Assembly (NCBI RefSeq): GCF_017876625.1
Contig: NZ_JAGIOH010000001.1
Coordinates: forward strand, 6,965,501-7,029,500
Direction: 5' to 3'
DNA length: 64,000 nucleotides
Source of the DNA: Streptomyces syringium
GTDB taxonomy: Bacteria > Actinomycetota > Actinomycetes > Streptomycetales > Streptomycetaceae
Below the pieces are notes generated by a model. That model saw nothing but the letters and a program-made list of their open reading frames with translations, did not search any database and was not told where the DNA came from. The position numbers were made by a program, and so were the translations under genes. Shown here in pieces: positions 8,591 through 16,591 of this stretch; position 1 is the stretch's first letter, and each line of letters starts with the position of its first letter.

Positions 8591-9351
8591 GGGCAGTCAT
8601 ACTGGCGGGAGGCGAGGGACGCCGACTGCGGCCCGCCACCCACACCGTCCCGAAGCCGTTGATGCCGGTGGACGGGATACCCATCCTGCACATCATCCTT
8701 CTGCAGCTCAGGAGCGCGGGCTTCACCCACGTCACCCTGTCGCTCGGATACCGCGCACACATGATCAAGGCCAGCTTCGGCGGGAACCGGTGGGCCGGCC
8801 TCGACCTGGACTTCTCCCTGGAGGAGGAGCCCCTGGGCACCGCCGGCCCGCTCACCCTGCTGCCGCCGTTCGAGGACTCCACCCTCGTGATGAACGCGGA
8901 CCTGCTCACCGACATCGACTTCGCCGACCTCTTCTCACGCCACAAGAAGTCCCAGGCGGTCGCGACCATCGCCCTCGCCCAGCAGAACATCGACATCGCG
9001 CACGGGGTGGTGGAGGTCGACGAAGAGCAGCAGGTGACCGACTTCCGGGAGAAACCCCGGATGAGCTTCCTGGTCAGCGGCGGCATCTACGTACTGGAGC
9101 CGTCCCTGCTCACTCTCCTGTCACCCGGCGGGCGGCGCGACATGCCCGCCCTCCTGGCCGCCGCACGCGAGCAGGGCGAACGCGTCGAGGGCTACGTCTT
9201 CGACGGCGAATGGTGCGACATCGGCACACCCGAGCAACTGGAGCGCGCCACCGCGGCGTTCCGCGCGGACCGCTCCCGCTACCTCAGCCCGAAGGAACAG
9301 AGCGAACTGTGGGCCGGCACCGGCCCGGCGGAGGAGATGGTGGGCGGATGA
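8587..9351 (+). CDS. Sugar-1-phosphate nucleotidyltransferase
   Basis: This 254-residue protein has the signature MRAVILAGGEGRRLRPATHTVPKPL split over its first 25 residues, a catalytic Asp in LVMNADLLTD, and a late WCDIGTPEQLE motif. It condenses a nucleoside triphosphate with a sugar-1-phosphate and so supplies an activated sugar for this operon. The sequence resembles mannose-1-phosphate guanylyl- and glucose-1-phosphate thymidylyl-type enzymes. The base used cannot be assigned by eye. It overlaps both neighbours by ATGA, so it is translated together with the glycosyltransferase and the aminotransferase. Confidence 0.88.
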   Translation: MRAVILAGGEGRRLRPATHTVPKPLMPVDGIPILHIILLQLRSAGFTHVTLSLGYRAHMIKASFGGNRWAGLDLDFSLEEEPLGTAGPLTLLPPFEDSTLVMNADLLTDIDFADLFSRHKKSQAVATIALAQQNIDIAHGVVEVDEEQQVTDFREKPRMSFLVSGGIYVLEPSLLTLLSPGGRRDMPALLAAAREQGERVEGYVFDGEWCDIGTPEQLERATAAFRADRSRYLSPKEQSELWAGTGPAEEMVGG

Positions 9352-10499
9352 GCGACTGGAAGGTCTCCCTGTACCGTCCGGAGATCGGGGCGGCCGAGCG
9401 GGAGGCGGTGGCCGACGTGCTCCGCTCGGGCTGGCTGTCCGCCGGGCCCGTGACCCAGGACTTCGAAGCCCGCTACGCCGCCGCCCTCGGCGTCGACGAC
9501 GCCGTCGCGGTCGCCAACGGCACCGCCGCCCTGCATCTGGCGGTGCTCGCCCTGGGGCTCGGCCCCGGTGACGAGGTCGTCCTGCCGTCGCTGAACTTCG
9601 TCTCCGCGGCCGCGGTGGTCGCCCTGTCCGGGGCGACCCCGGTGTTCGCCGAAGTGGGCGGCGCACACGACCTCTGCCTCGACCCGGCGGACGTGGCCGC
9701 CCGCATCACGTCGCGCACGCGTGCCGTCGTCGCGATGCACTACGGCGGCTACGCGGCGGACCTGGCGGCCCTGAGCGAGCTGGCCCGCGCCCATGGACTC
9801 GTCCTGATCGAGGACGCGGCCCACGCCCCGGCCACCACCACCGCCCAGGGCGTCCTGGGCACCGTCGGCGACATCGGCTGCTACAGCTTCTTCGCCACGA
9901 AGAACCTCGCCGTGGGGGAGGGCGGCATGGTCGTCGCCCGCGACCCCGACGTCCGCGCGAGGATCAGGCGGCTGCGCTCGCACGCCCTCACCGTGAGCGC
10001 CCAGGACCGGCACCGCGGCGGGCCCTCCACCTACGACGTCGACACCTTGGGGCTCAACTACCGGCCGACCGAGATCGCCTGTGCGCTCGGCCGCGTCCAG
10101 CTCGACGCCCTCGCGGCCAAGGGGAAACGCCGCCAGGAAGCGGTGCGGCAGTACCGGGAGCGGCTCGCCGACCTGCCCGGCATCACCCTGCCGTTCGCCG
10201 ACCGGCCGGTGGAGGAGAGCGCGCACCACCTGTTCCCCGTGGTGCTGCCCGAAGGGCTCGACCGCGACGTGGTGCAGGACCGGCTGAAGGCCGCGGGGAT
10301 CCAGAGCGGCGTGCACTATCCGCCCACCCATCTGTTCACGGCCTACCGCGAACGCTGCGGACTGGGTCCCGGCAGTCTGCCCGTCACCGAGAACGTCACG
10401 GGGCGCCAGCTGTCGCTGCCGCTCTACGCGGGCATCGGTGACCGGGAGGTCCAACTCGTCGTCGAGGCGGTGAGGGCGGCATGGCAGCCGGCACCCTGA
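9348..10499 (+). CDS. DegT/DnrJ/EryC1-family sugar aminotransferase
   Basis: This 383-residue PLP-dependent enzyme has the classical layout: an early WLSAGPVTQDFE segment, VANGTAALHLA for cofactor phosphate, VLIEDAAHAP with the pyridine-binding Asp, and the Schiff-base Lys in FFATKNLAVGEGGMV. The family adds an amino group to keto-sugars, or less often to cyclitols, using Glu or Gln as donor. It implies that the compound contains an amino sugar, made from the keto intermediate of the epimerase or dehydrogenase. Its ATG overlaps the preceding stop, and its last 19 nt overlap the next gene. Length is normal and no key residue is missing. Confidence 0.92.
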   Translation: MSDWKVSLYRPEIGAAEREAVADVLRSGWLSAGPVTQDFEARYAAALGVDDAVAVANGTAALHLAVLALGLGPGDEVVLPSLNFVSAAAVVALSGATPVFAEVGGAHDLCLDPADVAARITSRTRAVVAMHYGGYAADLAALSELARAHGLVLIEDAAHAPATTTAQGVLGTVGDIGCYSFFATKNLAVGEGGMVVARDPDVRARIRRLRSHALTVSAQDRHRGGPSTYDVDTLGLNYRPTEIACALGRVQLDALAAKGKRRQEAVRQYRERLADLPGITLPFADRPVEESAHHLFPVVLPEGLDRDVVQDRLKAAGIQSGVHYPPTHLFTAYRERCGLGPGSLPVTENVTGRQLSLPLYAGIGDREVQLVVEAVRAAWQPAP

Positions 10500-12406
10500 A
10501 GCCGGGGCGGGTCACCCTCGTCGGCGGCGCTCTGCACCGCGACGGACGGCCCTTCTTCAGCGTGGGCTGCGACTACCACCCCTCGCGGGCCGGGTGCGAC
10601 TACTGGCGGGAGTGGGACGCCAAAACCCTCGACGCCGACTTCGGCCGCATGGCGGACCTCGGATTCAACACCGTGCGGTTCTTCGTCTTCTGGGCCGACT
10701 TCGAGCCCGAGGAAGGCGTGTACGACCCGGTGATGACGGCCCGGCTGCGCGAGCTGGTGGAGATCGCGGGACGGTACGGCCTGCTCTGCCTTCCCTCGCT
10801 GCTGACCATCTGGATGAACGGACAGCGCTTCGACCCGCCCTGGCGCGCCGGCCGCGACCTGTGGCACGACCCGGACATGGTCGAACGGCAGCGGGACTTC
10901 GTCCACCACATCGCCGGTGCCCTGCGGGACGCGCCCAACGTCCTGGCCTACGACCTCGGCGACGAGATCATCCACGTGGACCGGGCCGCCTCGGCCGAGC
11001 TCGACGCCGACGGGGCCCGCGCGTGGTGGGGGCTGCTCGCCGGGGCCGTCCGCGCGGCGGACCCCGGCGCGCTGGTCCTCCAGGCCAACGAGGCGTCCGC
11101 CGTGGTCGGCGACCACGCCTTCCGCCCCGAGCACGCCCAGCCGCTCGACCTCGTCGGACTGCACGGATTCCCGGTGTGGACCCCGTTCCACATCGAGTCC
11201 GTCTCCGCGCCGAAGGCCACCTCCTTCCTGTCCTATCTGGTGCGGCGCGGCCGGGCCCACACCCCTGTCTACGTCGACGAGATGGGCAGCTACGGCTGCG
11301 ACGAGGCCACCGCGGCGGGGTATCTGCGGGCGGCCGCCCACAGTGCCTTCGCCGCGGGCGCGGCCGGCACCGCCGTATGGTGCTGGCAGGACTTCACCAC
11401 CGGGCGCAAGCCGTACGCCCTGCGCCCGGGCGAACGCTTCGTGGGGCTGCTGGACGCGGACGGCCGCGAGAAGCCCGCCATGACCGAGTACCGGATCTTC
11501 GCCCGCCGCGTCACCACCGAACTCGCGGGCTTCGCTCCCGTGCCCGCCGCGGTCGGGGTCTTCCTGCCCGAGGGCGACGGTGACGACGGCGGCTACCTGT
11601 CGGCCCCGGGCTCCGACGCACCCGCCGCCTTCTACGCCCATCTCCTGCTCCAACAAGCACACCTGACGTATGAGTTCACCGGCCGGGCGGAGCTGGAGCG
11701 CTACGCGATGGTCGTCTGCCCCTCGGTCCGTCATCTCTCGCTGCACGACCAGCGCCGCCTGGAGCGGTACGCGGCGTCCGGCGGGACCGTCCTCTACTCC
11801 ACCGGCGATCTGCTGCACGGCGCCGGCGGCGAGGAGTTGTTCGGGGTGCGGACGAAGGACTTCACCTTGCGCGCCGCCGAGCAGGAGGCCTTCACCTGGG
11901 CCGGCCACCGGTTCCCCGTCGACTGGCCGCCCGGGCAGATCCCGGTGATCGACACGGCCGGTGCCGAGGTGCTCGCCGCCTTCCCCAACGGTGCACCCGC
12001 CCTGACCCGCAACTCCTACGGTCACGGCACCGCCTACTACCTCAACGCCCCGCTGGAGGACCGGCTCAATGCGCCCTACCGCCTCCAGGAGGCACCCTGG
12101 CACCGGCTGTACGCCGCCGTCGCCGAGGCGGCGGGGATACGGCCCGAGCTCTCCGCCGACGATCCGCTGGTGGAGACCACCGTGCTGGGCCGCGGGGACG
12201 AACGGTGCGGCGTCGTGATCAACCACGCCCCCGCCGAAGCGCGGACGACCGTACGGCGGGCGGCCACGGCCACCGGCCCGGAGACCACCGAACACCTCGT
12301 CCTGCAGGCGAAAGGCGTCCATCTCACGTTCTGGCGTGCCGGGCCCCCTCCACAGGTGCCCCGGACCGCCGCGCACCCGGCACCGGTGAAAAAGGCCCTT
12401 AGTTGA
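10481..12406 (+). CDS. Glycoside hydrolase-like TIM-barrel protein
   Basis: This 641-residue protein lacks a signal peptide and so should act inside the cell. The first ~350 residues form a beta-galactosidase/cellulase-like TIM barrel, with FNTVRFFVFWADFEPEEG early on, a likely acid/base Glu162 in YDLGDEIIH, and a likely nucleophile Glu267 in VYVDEMGSYG. Residues ~370-500 resemble the Rossmann-like domain that follows the barrel in GH42 enzymes. The acid/base motif is DE rather than the usual NE, so activity is not assured. A cytoplasmic glycosidase in a sugar-antibiotic operon could remove a protecting or primer sugar, reverse misglycosylation, or carry out transglycosylation. It overlaps the aminotransferase by 19 nt and the next gene by TTGA. 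Confidence 0.7.
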   Translation: MAAGTLKPGRVTLVGGALHRDGRPFFSVGCDYHPSRAGCDYWREWDAKTLDADFGRMADLGFNTVRFFVFWADFEPEEGVYDPVMTARLRELVEIAGRYGLLCLPSLLTIWMNGQRFDPPWRAGRDLWHDPDMVERQRDFVHHIAGALRDAPNVLAYDLGDEIIHVDRAASAELDADGARAWWGLLAGAVRAADPGALVLQANEASAVVGDHAFRPEHAQPLDLVGLHGFPVWTPFHIESVSAPKATSFLSYLVRRGRAHTPVYVDEMGSYGCDEATAAGYLRAAAHSAFAAGAAGTAVWCWQDFTTGRKPYALRPGERFVGLLDADGREKPAMTEYRIFARRVTTELAGFAPVPAAVGVFLPEGDGDDGGYLSAPGSDAPAAFYAHLLLQQAHLTYEFTGRAELERYAMVVCPSVRHLSLHDQRRLERYAASGGTVLYSTGDLLHGAGGEELFGVRTKDFTLRAAEQEAFTWAGHRFPVDWPPGQIPVIDTAGAEVLAAFPNGAPALTRNSYGHGTAYYLNAPLEDRLNAPYRLQEAPWHRLYAAVAEAAGIRPELSADDPLVETTVLGRGDERCGVVINHAPAEARTTVRRAATATGPETTEHLVLQAKGVHLTFWRAGPPPQVPRTAAHPAPVKKALS

Positions 12407-13263
12407 TCATCGATTCCCATGTGCACGCCGGGGAGTACTACCGGCACTTCACCGCCGCCTTCGCCGACCAGATGATGGCCACGACCGGAATGCCGCCCGA
12501 GGCACTCTCCGTACCGGAGACGAAACTGATCACCGAGATGGACACGGCCGGCGTCGACCGGGCGTTCCTGCTCGCCTTCGACGTGCGACGCGTCGAGGGC
12601 TTCTCGGTGCCGAACGAGTTCGTCGCCGAGCTGTGTGCCCGTCACCCCGACCGGTTCACCGGCTTCGCCTCCGTCGACGCGGGCACCCCCAGCGCCGCCG
12701 CCCGACTGCGGCACGCCATCACGGAACTGGGGCTGCGCGGTTTGAAGACCGCCCCCTGCTATCTGCGGATGTCACCCGCCGACCGGCGCTGGTACGACGT
12801 GTACGAGACCGCGGGCGAACTCGGCATCCCGGTGCTGGTCCACACCGGCTACACCCCCGCCAAGAACGCGGACGGCCGCTTTTTCTCCCCGCTGCTGCTG
12901 GAGCCGGTGGCGCGGGACTTCCCGGACCTGAAGATCATCCTGGCCCACCTCGGCACCCCGTGGACCGCCCCGTGCGTCGAGCTGCTGGCCCGCCACCCGA
13001 ATCTGTACGCCGACCTGTCGATCTTCGGCTCGTACCGGCCGCCCGCGGCCGTGGCCGGCGCACTGGCCCACGCCCGCGAACGCGGCGTACTGGACCGCGT
13101 GCTGTGGGGGACCGACTTCCCCTTCGCGACCATGACCGACTCCATGGACCGCATGGCGCGGCTGGCCAAGGACACCGAACCCTGGCCGGACGGCAGCGAT
13201 CCGCTGACCCCGGACGAATTCCGGGCCGTCATGGGCGGCACGGCGGCACGACTGGCCGGCTGA
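12403..13263 (+). CDS. Amidohydrolase-2 family metal-dependent hydrolase
   Basis: This 286-residue TIM-barrel hydrolase has the N-terminal metal motif DSHVHAG, a mid-protein VLVHTGY His, ILAHLGTPW and a final WGTDFPF Asp. This His-x-His...His...His...Asp set is typical of the amidohydrolase-2 (ACMS decarboxylase/hydrolase) family, which hydrolyses or decarboxylates cyclic and aromatic substrates. The start is a TTG whose last two bases form the preceding stop (TTGA). It was chosen because the protein then begins immediately before the metal motif, as family members do. Together with the creatininase-type enzyme it is the second hydrolytic enzyme of the operon. Its substrate is unknown. A 56-bp gap follows. 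Confidence 0.82.
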   Translation: MIIDSHVHAGEYYRHFTAAFADQMMATTGMPPEALSVPETKLITEMDTAGVDRAFLLAFDVRRVEGFSVPNEFVAELCARHPDRFTGFASVDAGTPSAAARLRHAITELGLRGLKTAPCYLRMSPADRRWYDVYETAGELGIPVLVHTGYTPAKNADGRFFSPLLLEPVARDFPDLKIILAHLGTPWTAPCVELLARHPNLYADLSIFGSYRPPAAVAGALAHARERGVLDRVLWGTDFPFATMTDSMDRMARLAKDTEPWPDGSDPLTPDEFRAVMGGTAARLAG

Positions 13264-13319
13264 CCCGATCTGGTCGCCCCGCAGGAATGTTCACCCCGTA
13301 AGAGGAAGACGAGGAAACA

Positions 13320-14126
13320 ATGGCTTTCATCCATGGATACGAATTCGATGAAATGTCGCGCCGCGGCCTGTACGGGGAGGTGACCCAGCGCCTCGTCGAC
13401 ATCTGCGAGGCCGCTCCCGGAAGCGTCGTCGTGGACGTCGGCTGCGGCTCCGGGCTCGCCACCCGGTTACTCCTCGAACGCTTCGCGCACGTGGGCTCCA
13501 TCGTGGGCGTCGATCCGTCGGAGCACGAACTCGCCATCGCCAGGAAAAGGCTCCGCGACCCCAAGGTCCGCTTTCTCACCGGCCGCGCCCAGGACGTCGA
13601 GTCCCTGGTCGACCCGGTGGATGTCGCGGTGCTCAGCAATGTGATGCACCAAATCCCGGAAAGCGAACGGGGTTCGGTGGTCGGCGGGTGCTATCGGATG
13701 CTGAAACCCGGTGGCCGGTGTGCCCTCAACACCTTGTTCTACGAAGGTGCCGTGCTGCCCGACACCCGCCCCTTCTATGCCCGCTGGCTGCAGGCCACGC
13801 GCGCCTGGCTGAAGAGCCGCGGCAGCGATCTGGTCCTCGAGCGCGACAAGCCGGTCGCCATGGAGACACTGACGCCCCAGCAGCACGAGGAACTCTTCGA
13901 GCGGGCCGGATTCTCCGCGGTGAAGTCCGAGGAGGAGACGTACGCGTGGACGCTGGAGGACTGGGACGCGCTGTGCGGCTACTCGGTCTTCATCGAAGGC
14001 GCCACCGGCCTCACGGACATGGCCCTCGGCTCCGAGGCACTGAAGGCCGCCCTGCGCACGACCTTCCAGGAGCTGGGGCTGACCGAAGTGCCCCGGAGCT
14101 GGCTGTTCGTGAGCGGTGTCAAGTAA
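13320..14126 (+). CDS. SAM-dependent methyltransferase
   Basis: This 268-residue class I methyltransferase shows motif I VVVDVGCGSGLATRLL, the SAM-ribose acidic residue in IVGVDPSEHEL, and a motif IV-like VAVLSNVMHQIP followed by MLKPGGRCAL. It most resembles small-molecule O- or N-methyltransferases of antibiotic clusters. The acceptor is unknown. The ATG follows AAGAGGAAGACGAGG, a strong ribosome-binding region. It contains an in-frame TTA codon at 13467-13469, linking expression to bldA. Thirty bases separate it from the condensation gene. Confidence 0.87.
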   Translation: MAFIHGYEFDEMSRRGLYGEVTQRLVDICEAAPGSVVVDVGCGSGLATRLLLERFAHVGSIVGVDPSEHELAIARKRLRDPKVRFLTGRAQDVESLVDPVDVAVLSNVMHQIPESERGSVVGGCYRMLKPGGRCALNTLFYEGAVLPDTRPFYARWLQATRAWLKSRGSDLVLERDKPVAMETLTPQQHEELFERAGFSAVKSEEETYAWTLEDWDALCGYSVFIEGATGLTDMALGSEALKAALRTTFQELGLTEVPRSWLFVSGVK

Positions 14127-14156
14127 AACGTGACACGTGAGAGGGGGGAAGGGCCG

Positions 14157-15548
14157 GTGGGGGACGAAGCCGGGGCGACGGACCACCCGGGAGGGCACCG
14201 GCGGGAAGGCCTGCCGCTGTCCTACGCGCAGCAGAGCATGTGGTTCCTGGAAAGGCTCGCGGGTACGACGCTGTACGCCGTCCCGATGACCTTCCGCCTT
14301 GCCGGCGAGCTGGACCAGGCGGCCCTGCACCGGAGCATCGAGGAACTCGTCCGCAGGCATGAGGCACTGCGCACCCGGTTCCCCGTGGTGGACGGGCAGC
14401 CCGTCCAGCGCGTGGACCGGGACGCCGCCGTACCCCTGCCGCTGACCGACCTGACGGCCCTCGCGCCGAAGGAGCGCGAGGCGGAAGCCGCCCGGTTCCT
14501 CGACGCGGACCTCGGGCAGCCCTTCGACCTGGCCCGGGGGCCGGTGATCCGGGCCGCGCTGATCCGGCTCGCCCCGCGCGAGCACATCATCCGCATCACC
14601 ACCCACCACATGGTGTCGGACGCCTGGTCGTGGTGGTCCGTGCTCTTCCGCGAGCTGGAGCGGCTCTACGCCGCGCACGTCCGCGGCCTGCCCTCACCCC
14701 TGCCACCCGTCGCGACCCACTACGCCGACTTCGTGCGATGGCAGCGGGACTGGCTCGAAGGCCCCGTGTACCCCAGGCAACTCGCCTACTGGCGAAAGGC
14801 CTTGGCCGGTGTGACCCCGCTTCCCGAACTGTCCCTCGCCCGGCCGACGGCCGGCCGGGCCCAAGAGCCCCCGGTGACCCGCTGGCTGACCTTCCCGCAA
14901 CCCCTCTACGACCGGCTGCGGGAGATCAGCCGACGCGAGCACGTCACGCTGTACATGCTCCTGCTCACTGCCTTCAAGCAGGTACTGCGCCGCTATGTGC
15001 CGGGTGACGACATCCTGGTAGCCACCCGCGGCGGATTCCGCAGCCGCGTCGAGTTCGAGCGGGCCGTCGGGTTCTTCGTCAACGTCCTTCCGCTGCGCAC
15101 CCGCGTACCCGAGACGACCGGTTTCCGGCCGCTGCTGCACGACGTACGGCGCACCATGATCGGGGTGTACGCGCACCGGGACGTTCCCTACGAGCGGCTG
15201 ATGGCGGAGCTCGGCCTGAAACGGCCGGGCTTCCGGTCCGTGACCAATGTGTGCGTCTCCTTCCAGTCCACCCCCGAGGTGCCGCCCGCGCTCGAAGGCC
15301 TCGACGTCACGCCGATCGACCACCACGACCCCTTCTCCGGATACGACATCGACCTCGGCTTCTACGAAGAGGACGGAGCCCTGCGGGCCCTGCTGACCCA
15401 CCGCCGCGCCCAGTACGACGACACGGCCGCCGCACGCCTGCTCGACGACCTGCACCGGGCACTCCTGGCCGCGGCCCAGGAACTGCCGTCCCCTCAGATG
15501 CAGGGGATGCAGGGGATGCAGGGGAACCAGGAGAAGGAGGACGCATGA
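14157..15548 (+). CDS. Free-standing NRPS condensation domain
   Basis: This protein of about 463 residues is a single condensation domain: LPLSYAQQSMWFLE (C1), LVRRHEALRTRF (C2), the catalytic motif HHMVSDAWS (His150, His151, Asp155), FVNVLPLRT, and a late HRDVPYERLM. The catalytic His pair and Asp are intact. The GTG at 14157 follows a strong GAGAGGGGGGAAGGG stretch and is preferred over the GTG at 14130. The C-terminus contains three GATGCAGGG repeats (about 15498-15525) that encode a short Gln-Met-Gly tail. It should join an amino acid held on a carrier protein (the A-T-C enzyme or the free carrier at 21655) to an amine such as the amino sugar. It overlaps the next gene by ATGA. Confidence 0.88.
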   Translation: MGDEAGATDHPGGHRREGLPLSYAQQSMWFLERLAGTTLYAVPMTFRLAGELDQAALHRSIEELVRRHEALRTRFPVVDGQPVQRVDRDAAVPLPLTDLTALAPKEREAEAARFLDADLGQPFDLARGPVIRAALIRLAPREHIIRITTHHMVSDAWSWWSVLFRELERLYAAHVRGLPSPLPPVATHYADFVRWQRDWLEGPVYPRQLAYWRKALAGVTPLPELSLARPTAGRAQEPPVTRWLTFPQPLYDRLREISRREHVTLYMLLLTAFKQVLRRYVPGDDILVATRGGFRSRVEFERAVGFFVNVLPLRTRVPETTGFRPLLHDVRRTMIGVYAHRDVPYERLMAELGLKRPGFRSVTNVCVSFQSTPEVPPALEGLDVTPIDHHDPFSGYDIDLGFYEEDGALRALLTHRRAQYDDTAAARLLDDLHRALLAAAQELPSPQMQGMQGMQGNQEKEDA

Positions 15549-16591
15549 AGGCTTTGCAGTGGCACGGGGCGTACCAGGTGAAGCTCACCGACGATGCCGC
15601 CACGCCCCGCGTCGAGGACCCCGGGGACGCGATCGTCCGGGTGGTCAGGAGCGCCATCTGCGGAACCGATCTGCACCCCTACCGGGGCGAGATCGCGTCG
15701 TTCACGCCGGGCACGGTCACCGGACACGAGTTCACCGGCGTGGTCGAGACCGTCGGGCCCGGGGTGCGCGGTTTCGTCCCCGGTGACCGGGTCGTCGCCT
15801 CGGACATCATCGCGTGCGGGGACTGCGGGGCGTGCCGTCGCGGGTGGCACTACCAGTGCGACCGGGTGGGCCTCTTCGGCTACGACACCGTGGTTGGCAC
15901 GACGGCGTTCGCGGGCGGCCACGCCGAGTACGTGCGCGTGCCGTTCGCGGACGTGGTGCTGTTCCCCGTCCCGGACGCCGTCGGCGACGAACAGGCCCTG
16001 CTCATCGGGGACGTCCTCGCCACCGGCTACGCCGGCGCGGTGGGCGGCGAGGTGCGCCCCGGGGATACCGTCGCCGTGGTGGGCTGCGGCCCCGTGGGCC
16101 TGCTGGCCATGCAGGCCGCCCGCGTCCTCGGCGCCGCCGCGGTGCTGGCCGTCGACCCGCTGGAGAGCCGGCGGGCACTGGCCGCCCACCACGGCGCCCA
16201 CCCGGTCCCCACCGGCACGGACCTCCCCGCACGGGTCCGGGACCTGACGGACGGGCGTGGCGCGGACGTCGTCCTGGAAGCGGTCGGCACCGATGCCGCC
16301 CTGCTGAGCGCGCTGGAGATCGTACGGCCCAGGGGCGTCGTGTGCGCCGTGGGCTCCCACGCCTCCGAGGCGATGCCCATGCCGACGCGCCTGGCCTTCG
16401 CCAAGGAGATCACCCTGCGGTTCGCCGTCGGCGACCCCATCAGCGCACGGGAACCCTTGATGAAGCTGGTGCGCGGCGGTCGGATCGACCCCACCTTCGT
16501 CATCTCGCACCGGCTTCCGCTGTCCGAAGCGGCCGAGGGGTTCCGGCTGTTCGACGCCGGGGAGGCGAGCAAGGTGGTGCTGATCCCATGA
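15545..16591 (+). CDS. Zinc-dependent alcohol dehydrogenase (MDR family)
   Basis: This 348-residue medium-chain dehydrogenase has the catalytic zinc Cys in SAICGTDLHPY, GHEFTGVVE, the structural-zinc Cys cluster CGDCGACRRGWHYQC, and the NAD(P)-binding motif VVGCGPVGLLA. It oxidises an alcohol, or reduces a carbonyl, on a cluster intermediate. The threonine-dehydrogenase/sorbitol-dehydrogenase-like subgroup often acts on polyols and amino alcohols. The start and stop overlap both neighbours by ATGA, so it is coupled to the condensation domain and the synthetase. Length is usual for the family. Confidence 0.9.
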   Translation: MKALQWHGAYQVKLTDDAATPRVEDPGDAIVRVVRSAICGTDLHPYRGEIASFTPGTVTGHEFTGVVETVGPGVRGFVPGDRVVASDIIACGDCGACRRGWHYQCDRVGLFGYDTVVGTTAFAGGHAEYVRVPFADVVLFPVPDAVGDEQALLIGDVLATGYAGAVGGEVRPGDTVAVVGCGPVGLLAMQAARVLGAAAVLAVDPLESRRALAAHHGAHPVPTGTDLPARVRDLTDGRGADVVLEAVGTDAALLSALEIVRPRGVVCAVGSHASEAMPMPTRLAFAKEITLRFAVGDPISAREPLMKLVRGGRIDPTFVISHRLPLSEAAEGFRLFDAGEASKVVLIP

